A stretch of DNA of 64,000 bases from positions 10,465,001-10,529,000 of the forward strand of contig NC_092569.1 in assembly GCF_037975245.1 (NCBI RefSeq). The letters run 5' to 3'. The position numbers and the translations under genes were made by a program. This stretch comes from Apostichopus japonicus (taxonomy: Eukaryota; Echinodermata; Holothuroidea; Aspidochirotida; Stichopodidae). Under the pieces are notes generated by a model, which made no database searches, was not told where the DNA came from, and saw only the letters and a program-made list of their open reading frames with translations. The first letter of the stretch is position 1; each line of letters opens with the position of its first letter. Shown here one piece after another: positions 1-12,166 of the stretch.

Positions 1-366
1 TATATACCTGAGCTTGCCTGGATTGGTTATTTAACTGTATTGAACCTCTCTCAGATATGATCAAGATTATGACACTGAGTGTGTCTTCAACTTGTGTATG
101 TGATTCTATATACCTGAGCTTGCCTGGATTGGTTATTTAACTGTATTGAACCTCTCTCAGATATGATCAAGATTATGACACTGAGTGTGTCTTCAACTTG
201 TGTATGTGATTCTATATACCTGAGCTTGCCTGGATTGGTTATTTAACTGTATTGAACCTCTCTCAGATATGATCAAGATTATGACACTGGGTGTGTCTTC
301 AACTTGTGTATGTGATTCTCCTGTGAAATACCTGAGCTTCCCTGGATTGGTTATTTAACTGTATTG
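1..366. repeat. 106-bp tandem repeat at window edge
   Basis: Three nearly identical 106-bp units start at 1, 107 and 213, each opening with TATATACCTGAGCTTGCC. A fourth, partial unit with a diverged start runs from 319 to about 366. The first three copies differ by about one base (gagtgtg versus gggtgtg), so the array is young or homogenised. It touches the window edge and may continue to the left. No coding content is seen. Confidence 0.95.
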
Positions 367-394
367 AGTTGCCTTCTGATTGGTTGATTTGTAC

Positions 395-459
395 CTCTGT
401 TGTAACCAACGGTCTGTACGCACTGTCGTCTCCATGGTCCCCATCTTTGGGTAGTTCCA
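395..459 (-). CDS. candidate internal exon of the PHACTR-like gene
   Basis: On the minus strand a pyrimidine-rich stretch ending in TTATTTTCAG (acceptor at 460-462) precedes an open segment. With the one base left over from the exon at 12116-12166 it reads VELPKDGDHGDDSAYRPLVT and onward. Two donors are possible: GTACAA after 395 (65-nt exon, ending in phase 0) or GTACAG after 420 (40-nt exon, ending in phase 2). Neither is a strong donor. The acidic segment is not recognisable as a PHACTR motif and contains no RPEL repeat. The acceptor and phase match are what is seen; membership of the gene is inferred. It could equally be a chance open stretch. Confidence 0.33.
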
Positions 460-1740
460 CTGAAAATAACAATTTAAAGGAAGGAGAAAGTTATGTCTAG
501 ATGCAAAAACTCACAGAGTATCTCAATATGCTACAATAGATTTGAATCAAAGAAGCAAATGTAAAATAAACCGGGTGGGGTGAGGGAGGGGGTTAAGGAG
601 GGTGTGAGGGATAAGGGTAAGGTAGGGGGTGAGGGGTAGGGGTAAGGTAGGGGATGGGGAGGGTGGAATTCTTATGAAGCATTATAATCTATTGGCAAAT
701 GACTGTAAAGGTGGAAGAAGTACTGTACTTAATGTTAAATATGGAAACTCCCCCTGACAACTCCATCCATCCTGCTGTTCCCTCTTCCTATCCTTCCCCC
801 CCCCCCACCTCCACCCCTCTCCCACCACATTTCACTCACACACAGACCTGCAGATAAGAACGAAGTACAGAGGAGAACAGCAAGGAGCACTTCAAGAAGG
901 ATGATGTAAATACAGCGCGGTCCAGAAGATGCTTCATAATGGGCTTGCCTAACATCTTGAGCAAAGCAATTAATATGACTTTCCATTCAATGAATTATAT
1001 ATCTAAGCCTTTCTCGACTTTAAAAATTCATAATAAGTGACAAGATTTAAGCTCCATAAATCCTGGCAATGGGTGTTGGTCCTGACACCTCCTTAATACA
1101 CATCTGTATTTACAATTTGGTGCACACATCTGGTACAGGTTCAGTTCAGTAATACATTTCCAACAGTGTGAAAAAGATTTCTGTAGTATAACTGGCTGCA
1201 AGTACCACAAAACTCAATGCGCTCCTATACATGTACATAATGATAACAGAGTGAGAAAATGAAATCAATCCGCAGCACTGTCTATATTTAGATCACGAGA
1301 ACGTCAGTGAACCCCTTGGTGTAAAGCTTGGTGTTAAGTTTGGTGTTAGGTTTGTAATGTCAATGAGGATTACACCCAGTGACTGGAACCAATGAATAGA
1401 CTACGATATTGGGGGAGGATCAGACCCCACACTCTGTGTTTAATAAATTTGTAATATTGAAGCAGCTCAGGGGTTGATTCTGAGATCAGCGGTGACCGTT
1501 AAGCTTGGTTGCTGTTTGTTAGGCGCTTAATTTGACACAAAAGTAGTAGGCATTAGTAGCAGCGATGCGCATCACAATGCTTTTGGTTTTGTGCCTTTTC
1601 TTATAGTATTAACAGAAACCTCAACTCCCTGTTCGTTGATCACCTGCGGGGGGGGGGGGAGGGTCTGATACCACGGTAGGTTCAAGTCGGTAATGTAAAC
1701 ACAGTCTCTGTGAGTGATTTAATGATGGGAGGAGGTTATA
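460..1740. other. intron-like sequence with a G-rich tract
   Basis: No supported exon. The plus strand from about 572 to 665 is strongly G-rich, with repeated gggtaaggtaggggg-type blocks, so G-quadruplex formation is conceivable. A poly-C run lies near 798-808 and a poly-G run near 1648-1660. The short open frames on the minus strand here show no domain or splice signal that would support coding. Confidence 0.6.
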
Positions 1741-3010
1741 TAAATATGCATGCTACAATACAACTTATCCTCAGTCTGTAAGTAACAGCGGTGGGTGCTT
1801 ACACCCGGCCTCAACTCTATTTGAAAGTTTCAAAGGTTCATGCTATAAATAAAACCCATCCTCAGTCTGTGAGTAACAGTGTTGGGTGTGTAATCCCAAC
1901 CCACAACGTCTATTTGAAAGTCTCATAGGTGCATGCTACAATACAACCCAGCCTCAGTCTGTGAGTGACAGTGTTGGGTGCTAATATCTCAACCCTCAAC
2001 GTCTATTTGAAAGTTTCATAGGTGCATGCTACCATACAACCCATCCTCAGTCTGTAAGTAACAGTGTTGGGTATGTAATCTCAACCCACAACGTCTATTT
2101 GAAAGTCTCATAGGTGCATGCTACAATACAACCCAGCCTCAGTCTGTGAGTGACAGTGTTGGGTTCTAATATCTCAACCCTCACGTCTATTTGAAAGTTT
2201 CATAGGTGCATGCTACCATACAACCCATCCTCAGTCTGTAACAGTGTTGGGTATGTAATCCCAACCCACAACGTCTATTTGAAAGTCTCATAGGTGCATG
2301 CTACAATACAACCCATCCTCTGTCTGTAAGTAAACAGTGTTGGGTATTTAATCTCAACCCTCAGTGTCTATTTGAAATTTTCATAAGTTCATGCTACCAT
2401 ACAACCCATCCTCAGTCTGCAAGTAACAGTGTTGGGTATGTAATCTCAACCCTCAGTGTCTATTTGAAAGTCTCATAGGTGCATGCTACAATACAACCCA
2501 TCCTCAGTTTGTAAGTAACAGTGTTGGGTGCATAATCTCAACCCTCAATGTCTATTTGAAAGTTTCATAGGTGCATGCTACCATACAACCCATCCTCAGT
2601 CTGCAAGTAACAGTGTTGGGTTTGTAATCTCAACCCTCAGTGTCTATTTGAAAGTCTCATAGGTGCATGCTACAATACAACCCATCCTTGGTCTGTAAGT
2701 AAAAGTGTTGGGTGTGTAATCTCAACCCACAACGTCTATTTGAAAGTCTTATAGGTGCATGCTACAATGCAACCCATCCTTGGTTTTGTAAGTAACAGTG
2801 TTGGGTGTGTAATCTCAACCCACAACGTCTATTTGAAAGTATAATACAGTAGGTTCATGCTACAATACAACCCATCCTTGGTTGTAAGTAACAGTGTTGT
2901 GTGTGTACTCTCAACCCACAACGTCTATTTGAAAGTTTCATAGGTGCATGCTACAATGCAACCCAGCCTCAGTCTGTGAGTGACAGTGTTGGGTGCTAAT
3001 ATCTCAACCT
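1741..3010. repeat. about 92-bp satellite with two-unit higher-order structure
   Basis: About 13-14 units of roughly 92 bp share the blocks CAGTGTTGGGT, AACGTCTATTTGAAAG, CATAGGTGCATGCTAC and ACAACCCATCCTCAGTCTG. Successive CTATTTGAAAG blocks start at 1817, 1910, 2003 and 2095, about 92-93 bp apart. In the middle of the array, units carrying GCTACAATAC alternate with units carrying GCTACCATAC, giving a dimeric unit of about 184 bp. Outer units are more diverged, as expected if homogenisation acts on the core. No coding content is seen. Confidence 0.93.
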
Positions 3011-6000
3011 CTCTCAACATTTAATTACCAGTGACAGGGTGATTAACGTTTAAGTTACCTGCATCAATTTTAATTAACCATGGAGGTATAGACCAACAGA
3101 ACTTCTAAACCAGCCTGGAAATGTTAATGTGCTTAATATCTTTTAGGAAGCTGAGAATTATAACGGCATTCACACATTACCGAGTGTGTCAGAAACCATT
3201 TCTTATCACACTCCCTGAGCCTCCAGTCAGGGGGAGTTTATGGAAACATGTGACCTACTTTAATGGGACTCCATATGTAATATATCATATAAAGTAAAAT
3301 CCAATTGGTATATCACTCATAGATTTCAATATCAACCGGCAAAAATGATGCAAAAATGGAAACGTTATTTCAATTCTTCTGTGATTACATCCTTCGTGAT
3401 ATTGCTCTGGGTTTTGTGAAGCATATGTCGTTTCCAGTCCTATATGTCCAAGTTCACTCTATCCTACCTTCTAATTCCGTACACATATTCAGATATATAA
3501 CCAGCATCACCATAAACCTTTGCAGGGAAAACTTACACTTGTGGCTTGGATTCAGATCATATAGTTTTAAAGCCAAATTTTTTACAGAGACCTTTAAACA
3601 TACAGTTTATAAAAACAGATGTGTCAAAACCAACCAAAAGTGTTATTAAACACATACAGTGTATACATGTTGGTATAAAAGCAGGTCTTACACCCATTTT
3701 CCTTGTATACAAAGGCTCTTTCACCAAAGATTTAACAGCATTTCATATGTGTTCAATACTGTTTCATTGAAGGTGCATATATATGCACAGCCTTGCATTT
3801 AGTGTTAACATAAAAGAAGTTATTCTGACACAGATTATGACTTTGTCACTGTAATTTTTTTCATTGCATTTAGTCAAAGTTGCTCACAGGTCATTGATCC
3901 TTCTATATGTAGCACTGTGAAAGCAAACTAATCCACTCCCTTTTCTTTCTACACAAAGACATTATTTGACCAAACTAAAACTGCATTTAAAGATATGTTG
4001 TTCTCTAGTCATATTGGAGTGCCATAATTTGTATATTTGCATTGAAAGTGAAAGCACCTCTCCTGCAATTAATTTTAATGATATAACAACCCTTTAATTG
4101 TATCTATAACTGTTATTTTATACGTCCAGTATTTTACCTACAGAAAGAGTTCATTCACCAGACTTTGTCACTTCTGTATTTAGTAAATATTGTAAATTGG
4201 TCATAGTGATCATGATGATGACGATGCATCTAGTGTCCAGTACACTAAATCAACTGAAGTTTAAATTGCACAAAAAATTTTACCCAGGCTGCAGAGCAAA
4301 AACTGCATTGAAATAATTTGTTTTGTACAAGTCACATTGCTGTCTCCATTCACCCAGCATTCACTATCCAGTGTATAAGCCACCCTGCTGTCAAGGAACT
4401 TTAAAGCGCAACAAGGACATCTAATTATGTACCAAACTAAAGCTGCATTTAAATAATTGTTGTTCTCTAGTCATATCCGGGAGTACTAACTGTATATTTA
4501 AGTAAGAGCTGCACCCCTACTTACACTGGATTTTCATTACCAAACAACTTTTTTTTACCAAAAACTATGACTGTATGTAATTAAAATGTTGTGCACCAAT
4601 CATAAATAGTGGAGGAAACTGTGTATTTATCTCATCACATTCAATACATCCCAGGATCATGTCCACCACTGTTGCCATGGACACTGACCTTTCAAACTCA
4701 CCACAGAGATACACAACAGCACGTCTGACCGCTGTCACTATATGATCCATACTCTGTCGACCCGAACGATGCCCGCATTTCACGCTGCCAAATACTACGT
4801 GATTTTTTATTTCTACTTTGATTATTCAATATCGGTTTTCACGGACATGATGAGAATTTGATATATTTCCTCGGCAGAGTCCATCGGATCCAAGCAAAAT
4901 CCCATCTGCCAAGTTCTTTTCAAAATCACAAACAAATAGTCAAAGATAATTTATCTGCCAACCGAAAAAGTAAGGGCTGACATTCGAGGCTCGTCTCGTC
5001 ATTGCATCAAGGGGTAAGTTATCCTCCGTGCCAAAAAACAAAAACTGTAAATAATACTGCATCAAATCTTCCTTCCTCCGTCTTTAGCCTGTTGCTCCCA
5101 AATATCAAACCGTATCTCCCTTTACTAATGTTCTCTGCATCATCAGCGGAGAGGATGTGACCGTCAAGAGTCAAAATGTCTAGACAGTATTTCTCTCAAA
5201 AATAACCTTCTCTCAAAAGTTTCTCTTCTCGGACAGATTGATATAAAGTTAACAGAAAGATGTGCAAAAGTTGGAACTATTGTTTATGACGGAAGAGAAA
5301 GAGGAAACCTTTCTAGTTCTAATATTTGTTCTCCAGGGTTGAACTAAGTGCACTTAATATGCAGGACTGATACATGAAGGAACATATTATGATTTCCCAT
5401 TAATATGTTTCAATATTTAGGCCATCCTGTCGGTTCCAGTTTTCCGCTACATAACCAGTTCAAACATTCATCAACGTGCAGCTTGCATATATTCTAAGTT
5501 TGCAAATCTTGACTGTATATGGACTGAATTAGCTCCTTCCTGAGATAGCTCGGAGCATGTTACATGCAGCAAGTAAAAAAAAACCAAAAACCATTTTTTG
5601 CAAGCCGTCAAAACTAGTCTGATTTAATATATGTTCCCGCTAAATAAATCCATGGAATGACATTGGTTCACAATTTCCATGATCAAGAAACACGAGCGAG
5701 AAAGGAGACCGTCATGAAACATGTTGTCCACACAGATGAGAGGTAAAAAAGAGGGGGGGGAGGGGAGGTTTCAAATACGTTCCAAATTCAAACTCCTCAA
5801 GATACTAATCCCTCCTCCTTATGAACACAGAATATTTAATCATGGTCTCGGTTTTCTAAACTAAAAACCTCTCCACCGTACACAAAACTCGTCGTATATT
5901 TTCAGTACAGTCTGAAACTAAAAGTATGTCTCTTTTCAGGTTTCGTTCTGTCAAAAAAGGAATCTATTAATTAGCTAAAATGACAACTGTGGGGACTGGG

Positions 6001-8047
6001 AAAGTCTACAGCTTAATTAAGAGTTTCCCCTCCATTCCTTTTCATCGACTGTCCCCTTCCCTTATTGTCAGAGCTGTCAGAATCTCTTTAATCCATCGGA
6101 AAGAGAGATGCTGGGAGCCTGTCCTAGTTGTACCTCTCTCTGGAAACATCCCATTTCCCCTCTCATGACCATTAGAGGGGGGGGGGGTGGAGTGGGATCT
6201 CGACGACATCCTGAAGCGACTCTTAAATTGATGCTGGATCCAGTCAAAATTTAATATATATAACTAATAACATACAGCAATCCCAAACAATACAGTAACT
6301 AATGACTCTTTCCTATTTTTTTTTCTTCTTCTTCTTCGAACCAAGATTTGGACAATTGACAGCAGCCGGCTCTCAAAACTTTTGATGCAAAAATCTAAGG
6401 TATTGCCAAAACCATACAACATAATGCTATGCAGGTACGTGACAAAAGAATACAATAAACAAAATATTCATGAGTGACCTTCATTTGACTTTTGACCCAA
6501 TCTGACCTGTCACTGCGAAGGTCAGTGTTACACAGGTTTACGAGGTCGCTACTGACGCGGAGGAGCGATAGTGATAGAGTGAATAAGTCTGAGCTTCCCA
6601 GGCCCATCGACTACACTCAAACTTGTCCGCAAGAATGAAGTTACTGTAAAATGGTAATTGAGGTAGCAAAAATGGTATTCTACTACACTCTCTCCCCTAC
6701 CTTCCTGTGTTGCAAAATAACACAGTATTTTAGGAATCACATGTTTCAAATGTATTTCTCTAAACAAGAGGTAAGTAGTACAGCAGCTAGGTTTTCCAAA
6801 CTTGTATTGCTACTGTACTCTCCAAGCCTTCCTGCTGCTCTCTGAGGAAGTACTTGACCAGACAGGGTAAAAACTGGCTGGGAGGGATGGGGCAACGTAC
6901 TTTGGAGAGCTCTGAGTGAGATATTTAAGGAGAACTGCGACTCGTGTCAAGAAAAACATTTAAACATTTAATTTACTAGTGTTGTTCTTTATAACGATCA
7001 ATTCTCAGTCCCGTCTCATTTTTCTTCATGGTTTGCACACTTTAAAGACTCATTTTGTCCTTACCTATTTTTCTTCTCTGTGAATAGTTTTACGAGAGGT
7101 AATTTACTTACTTTAATACTGTGTGTGGCTTAAAATTTCAACTTTTAAACTTTGAAGACTACATTCGAAGGGCTGCATCAATAATTTTAATCTGTAGCTG
7201 CCAATGAGAATCTTAAACACCTTCAATCCAACTACCAATCTCTGCTCCTCCCAGCTACCATGCAGTTCACTCAAATCACCATTGTCCCTCCACAAGTCCT
7301 ATCCATGCCCCTTGCATCCCTGCCTTGTCCTCCCCTAGTAAAACTATTCACCCTCCATTAAGTCCCCCACTCCCTTCCTTTCCTTGCCCTCTCTATTTTG
7401 TCATTCAGTAGCTTCACCATTGTCCCTGCACAAGTTTAATTCCCTACCCATTAACCCCTCCCTCCCCCCCTCCTTCCTCCTCTATGCCTAAACATCTTGC
7501 TCACCTGTGGAAGATTCAGAGTTGAAATTTCTCTCTGGTTTGGAAGGTACTTCATTGCTATCACTAACTGTAATATTAAGACAGAAAAAAAGAATCCTTG
7601 TTGGCAATCTGACAGTAGCCCAAATAGCTCTACATAACAGCCTGCACTGAACATAACAGCCTAAACTGTGAATAAATTGAATTCATTGTGGCTAGTGTGG
7701 CTAAAAGGGTGACAATGCAAGCAGGCGACTTTACAGAGGGGGAAAGGAGTGGGGGGGGGTGGGTGGGGTGGCTCTCCTTATATACCCATTCAATCACTAA
7801 TATCCAGTAACTTGAGAGAAATTATGCAAAGTAGTGAGACTCAATCAGAAAGGAAGAAAAAGAGCCATCAATCAAATTGTTACATTTGAAAATTTATCTT
7901 GAGATGAGATTGGCCAGTGCCATATTATCTTCAGTTCCATAAAGGTTTACAACAAACCAGTCTGCGGGATTTGTCTAAGAATCGTTTGGCGGCAATTACA
8001 CGTAACTGGTTGGTTGATCTATGTGTATTTATATATTTACATATATG
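3011..8047. other. intron-like sequence with a degenerate long-period repeat
   Basis: No supported exon in about 5 kb. Similar blocks near 3705, 3950 and 4410 contain caccaaa/gaccaaa/taccaaa followed by a t/gcattt motif. The best pair, about 3970-4040 and 4430-4503, shares most of 70 bp including TTGTTCTCTAGTCATAT. This looks like an old tandem repeat of roughly 230-245 bp. G-runs occur near 5752-5766, 6177-6187 and 7752-7760. Small open frames such as 4565-4783 (minus) have no recognised motif and no convincing splice sites. Confidence 0.5.
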
Positions 8048-8229
8048 TCGATACAGGTGACAGACGCCTACAGTGGAATTACGACCTTCCTTACCGGTTT
8101 TGAACCTCTGGACATACAATCAGCGTCCATAGTCTGCATATAGGTGGGAGGCCCAGGTTCGAATCCCGGTGGAGGCTGGACGTTTTTTCACTGTTCTGGA
8201 TTTTTCAACTCACGACGATTTCAATTATA
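8048..8229 (+). repeat. repeat with tRNA-like core, copy 1
   Basis: This 182-bp segment matches the reverse complement of 52278-52471 along its whole length, from TCGATACAGGTGACA to TTTCAATTATA. It contains a B-box-like AGGTTCGAATCCCGG within a tRNA-like 3' half. Compared with the other copy it lacks about 20 bp covering the A-box and D-arm, so its own RNA polymerase III promoter is probably broken. The tRNA-like part is internal, with about 75 bp of shared sequence before it, which differs from the usual SINE layout. An AT-rich (TA)n tract follows directly. Confidence 0.75.
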
Positions 8230-8372
8230 TATATCTATATGTATCTAATATATCTATATATATATATATATCTTTATATATATCTAAAATACATGCATAT
8301 TGGCATTTATATGGCATATGTATGTATATATGGCATATATATGCCTACTGTCTGTGTATATGCCTACATATA
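8226..8372. repeat. (TA)n-rich microsatellite tract
   Basis: An interrupted TATA/TATC/GCATATA tract follows the tRNA-like repeat. Small open frames that run through it reflect the simple sequence and are not genes. Confidence 0.85.
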
Positions 8373-8729
8373 TCTGCCTATTTGCAACCTGGAAAAGTTC
8401 ACTGAACTTAATTATTTGATGGTATTTGATGTTCACCTTTTCAAATATATACTTCAGGCAAGACTCGATGCTTTTGTCACATTGAGTGTAAACTAAATAA
8501 ACACGTTTTCACCACTTTCAAGGTGATGCTTACAGGTGGTGCTAAAGTATAGTAATAACAAACCAACTTATTTTGTGTGAACATACTAACCTTTATAGAC
8601 TGTTATTTTTTCCCCTTTTTCTGGTGTAATTATACAAACCACCATCAAATATTTTTGCTGTGGTGTAGTATAAAGTATGCACATGCTTGTTTTAATTGGA
8701 GGATATTCTTTTTCCTTGTTGTTTTCTCC

Positions 8730-9095
8730 AAGGGCGTAGGAACCGGGGGGCTGGGGGGGCGCCAGCCCCCCCAGTGAAAAATGTGGAGGGGCGGAAGTAT
8801 CATTCCGCCCCCCGGTTCGCAAGTCAGAAAACCCCTTTTTCATTTCCATATGAGAAAAAAAATCTCATTTGGAGCACCAAATTGCATCTAAGGCCAGGTG
8901 AAAATACAAAATTAAGTTTACAAACATGGAGTGGGTGTTGAAGTGTGCTATATTGCACCAAATTGCATCTGAGGCCACCTGGAAATGCAAAAAATTCCAA
9001 AGGGGAGGGGGACACCCCCTCCCCTTAGACCCCTCCCCCAGGCCGGCCATCAGTCTTCAGCCCCCCCCACTCAAAAGTACCTTCCTACGCCACTG
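8730..9095. mobile_element. MITE-like element with GGCGTAGGAA inverted ends and 9-bp target duplication
   Basis: The left end reads AAGGGCGTAGGAACC; the right end, reverse complemented, reads CAGTGGCGTAGGAAGG. GTTTTCTCC occurs directly outside both ends (8721-8729 and 9096-9104), a 9-bp target duplication. Inside is a perfect 9-bp hairpin (8788-8796 with 8803-8811, GGGGCGGAA stem), a G/C-run palindrome at about 8743-8773, and two copies of CACCAAATTGCATCT near 8877 and 8957. It has no coding capacity. A 9-bp duplication is typical of Mutator-type elements, but the ends are too short to assign a superfamily from sequence alone. Confidence 0.78.
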
Positions 9096-9241
9096 GTTTT
9101 CTCCCTTTATTTTCACTCAGCATGCCACACAAACCATTACCTGCATGCCTTAAAACAAAGAAAATCAGTCAAAACAATTTTGGTGGGAAAATAAAGTGGT
9201 GCCATTTTTTTATTTTCACTTTAAATTCAACGGTTACCATC

Positions 9242-11640
9242 TAGGGCAATTCCACCAAAAGGTCAACCTTCCTACCAAAATATTCAAATTTAGTCACACA
9301 TGTCCAAGTTTGGTATCAAATTAAAGGTAATAGTAATTATATATATTATAGTACAGGTAGCTACATATATAATTGAAAAAAAATTCATAGGGAAAATTGT
9401 GTGCTAAATTTCCGACAAAATGTGAAAACTGCATTATGGGTAATTTAACAATACAAGATGTGTAGTTTCAATGGATTTGCAATTTTTATATTAAACTATA
9501 AGTAACTAGGTCTACATTAGTGGAAAAAACAAATCTTCTTACTTGTTCGTGATATATATATATACGCGATCACATTTGGAAGTTAGGGCCCTTTTGCTGT
9601 GTACGTTACATCCACTTAACCAAAATTTAATCTTTTTTTACATTTCTGGTAGTTAAGTTTTTCTGATTTAAAGTAAAAATAATAAACAAACCACACATTT
9701 AGTGCATAATATAAACACCCAAAAATAATAAAAAATTTGAGTATTCATGCGAAAATCCTGGTTATGGACAACAGACTTTTATATACGTCAATAACTGTAT
9801 GTCATAAACGGCATAGAGTGCAAATTACTGTTGTGTTACTTGATGTATTTATTAGTTACTTACAGATAATTTAAAAAAAAATTGTTTACATTAACAGGAA
9901 ATCAACTTATAAAAATAAACAAACAATAATTAAAATGCCAAAATTCATGAAAATAAACAAATGGAAAGCATTAAACCATTAGGCTTCATATAATCCTACA
10001 TTAATATACTAAATAAGTATTATGTAAAATACATTATATAGGCTAGGCCTAACCATCTTTTGTTCTGTTTGGCTAAGTTACAAGTTCTGTGCTATTTGGC
10101 TAAGCCCAGGTACAAGAACTAGGTTATAATTTTTAGGGTATCCTTGGCAAGTCCTTACGTGGGCTTGAAGGTGTGTAAATGGCCTAATGGGAATGGATTA
10201 CACCAGGATTTTTTACAAGGGGAAACAGGTGGGGCACTAAATGTATTTTTTCTGGTGGGGCAACAAATTTCCACATCAATACAGGTACCTGCAATATGTA
10301 TGGTGTTTAAGTCTTTCATGAGGGCCCTTGGGGGACACCAGGATTTTGTAGGGGGAATGTGTCGCCAGGCCCCCATTTGACTACATGGGTTGAGACAAGT
10401 GCCTTCTGAGAAACTGCTTAAGAAATTGCCAAAACCAAATAAACAAACCCCCCCCTCCCTTCATCCATTTGGACCCCCTGGCCTAAATATTTCTGATAAG
10501 ATGCATTTAGACATACTAGACATAACAATATTGCTTGAAGGTAGCTCATAAGTTTAGGTTAGATGATAAATTAGGCAAGTTTACACTATTTATTTATAAG
10601 CTAGTCACCCAATATTGGACAGGCCCCTTCAAAATAGAAAATCTTACAGATGTTGAACAAATGTTTGACCAACTTAAACTGTGTCTTTAGTTAAATGCCC
10701 AATTATTTTGGTTATACTCTATGCATAAATGTGTATGGACAGTCATTATTCGTTATTACTGAATACGTTAGTCTGAATTATTGGAGTGATAACTGCTGAA
10801 AACATTTGTTGTTGAGTGTTATAAAATTTTACTGTGCTTGAATAATTATATTTTGTACTGTAACTGCCAACTTCATGAGGAATGGATCTGTGGCATGAAC
10901 AAAAATTGTGGCTAAAGAAAAGTAGGATAGAGCAGCATATGTGGGGAAAGAGGTGACGGGGGGGGGGGGGGGAATTGTATATAGTAGCAATAGGAAATGC
11001 AAATTTGGTAAATTACATCTCCTCTCCCAGGAACAAAATCTGATGGAAATTGGGGGGGGAGGGGGACGGTCATGTGGGGGATTATTTGATCCCCTCTACT
11101 GGTACAGGATAATTTTCCTTCTCTTTTATTGTTTATCTAACTTTTGATACCAACTTCAATGTTAATTTCAATAAATAGTATTTGAAAATTGATTTGTGGT
11201 TTGAAATTTTGTATGTTTATAATTCCGTACGTCAAAACCTTTCAGACGTGTACGTCCATAACCATAAATCTGTACGTCCATAACCACAGTGAAACGAACA
11301 TGGGACCTACCTAGAAGTATGATATAAATTAATTCATATTTGTGTTTGGAAGCTTCGAAGACCTCAAACCTTCACAGTTTTTGAGTTTTTAAATCATCAA
11401 ATGTATTTCAAAAGAATAAAAAAAAAGTTTCTCTGCGTAAGTCCATAACCGGCTACTTTTAGATCGTTACTTTTAGATTGCAACAATAAAAGTCGGGCAG
11501 CTGATATTTGTAATGATTATAGTACTAGGTGAGGTACATGAATTGACCATATGAAAAGTTAATTATACTCTTGGATTACATGCCTTTATGTTAAACTCTC
11601 TGAAGTGTACGTCCATAACAATGGAACTGCCCCCCCCCCC
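9242..11640. mobile_element. possible non-autonomous DNA transposon with subterminal GTCCATAACC repeats
   Basis: The left end reads GGGCAATTCCACC and the right end, reverse complemented, reads GGGCAGTTCCATT. The motif GTACGTCCATAAC is repeated near the right end (about 11252, 11273, 11609; variant at about 11443), and the opposite orientation GGTTATGGAC occurs near 9759. Such subterminal repeats fit a DNA transposon. The region is very AT-rich, has no long open frame, and I found no convincing target duplication, partly because the right end runs into a poly-C tract. Boundaries are tentative. Confidence 0.33.
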
Positions 11641-11964
11641 CATCGCGACATCTTACAAATTAAACCATGCATGAATAAGATACACTAAAATATAGGTCAA
11701 GTACAGTACTACTGTCAACAGTGGACATTACTGCATGGTCTGAACAAACAAAAAAAGACCAAACGAGCTGCAAACAACCAATTTTTCCATCCAGTATTTA
11801 TGATTGAACTGATTTTTCATGGTCATCATCTGAGCCCTTTAGTTTTACTAAGTAGCAGGATGTATTGATACATTTATGTACCGTTACATACCACCTTTAA
11901 AGACGTTTTATTTCAGACAAACCTATGGTTAAGTGCATTCAATTGTATTTTGGTATTTTGTTTT

Positions 11965-12020
11965 GTTGAGCGCATTGAACCCTGGGATTTTGCGCTATAT
12001 ATGCACTGGTGTAATAATAC
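11965..12020 (+). repeat. fragment resembling a dispersed retroelement 3' tail
   Basis: The segment TTGAGCGCATTGAACCC then TTTTGCGCTATATATGC resembles the AAGCGC...TTTGCGCTATATAA block often found at the 3' ends of invertebrate retroelements. A similar block lies at 36795-36875. It is only a short remnant and the source family cannot be named. Confidence 0.4.
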
Positions 12021-12115
12021 ATACGTACGTATTAGAGTATTAATATTAAAGAAATGAAGGGAACAGATTGCATCATCATCTAATCATTCTTTGCAGGGAC
12101 TGCAAGTAAACCTAC

Positions 12116-12166
12116 CATGGTTGACATTATTATCCTCATCTTGGACCTTCTCCGTAGGCTTATCAC
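12116..12166 (-). CDS. internal exon (51 nt) of the PHACTR-like gene
   Basis: On the minus strand the acceptor TTGTTCTTTTCAG ends at 12167 and the donor CCATG|GTAGGT begins at 12115. The exon adds two bases to the one left by the exon at 21812-21997, reads 16 full codons (DKPTEKVQDEDNNVNH) and leaves one base, so it is phase 1 at both ends and can be skipped without a frame change. The peptide is short, charged and not a recognised motif. A tiny phase-symmetrical exon in this position suggests a cassette exon between the basic IFKPWKWRKKKK segment and downstream parts of the protein. Splice sites and phase are seen; gene membership is inferred. Confidence 0.6.

Noticed and set aside
4565-4783. 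72-codon minus-strand frame with protein-like composition
   Set aside because: No recognised motif, and no acceptor or donor that fits the PHACTR-like gene phase.
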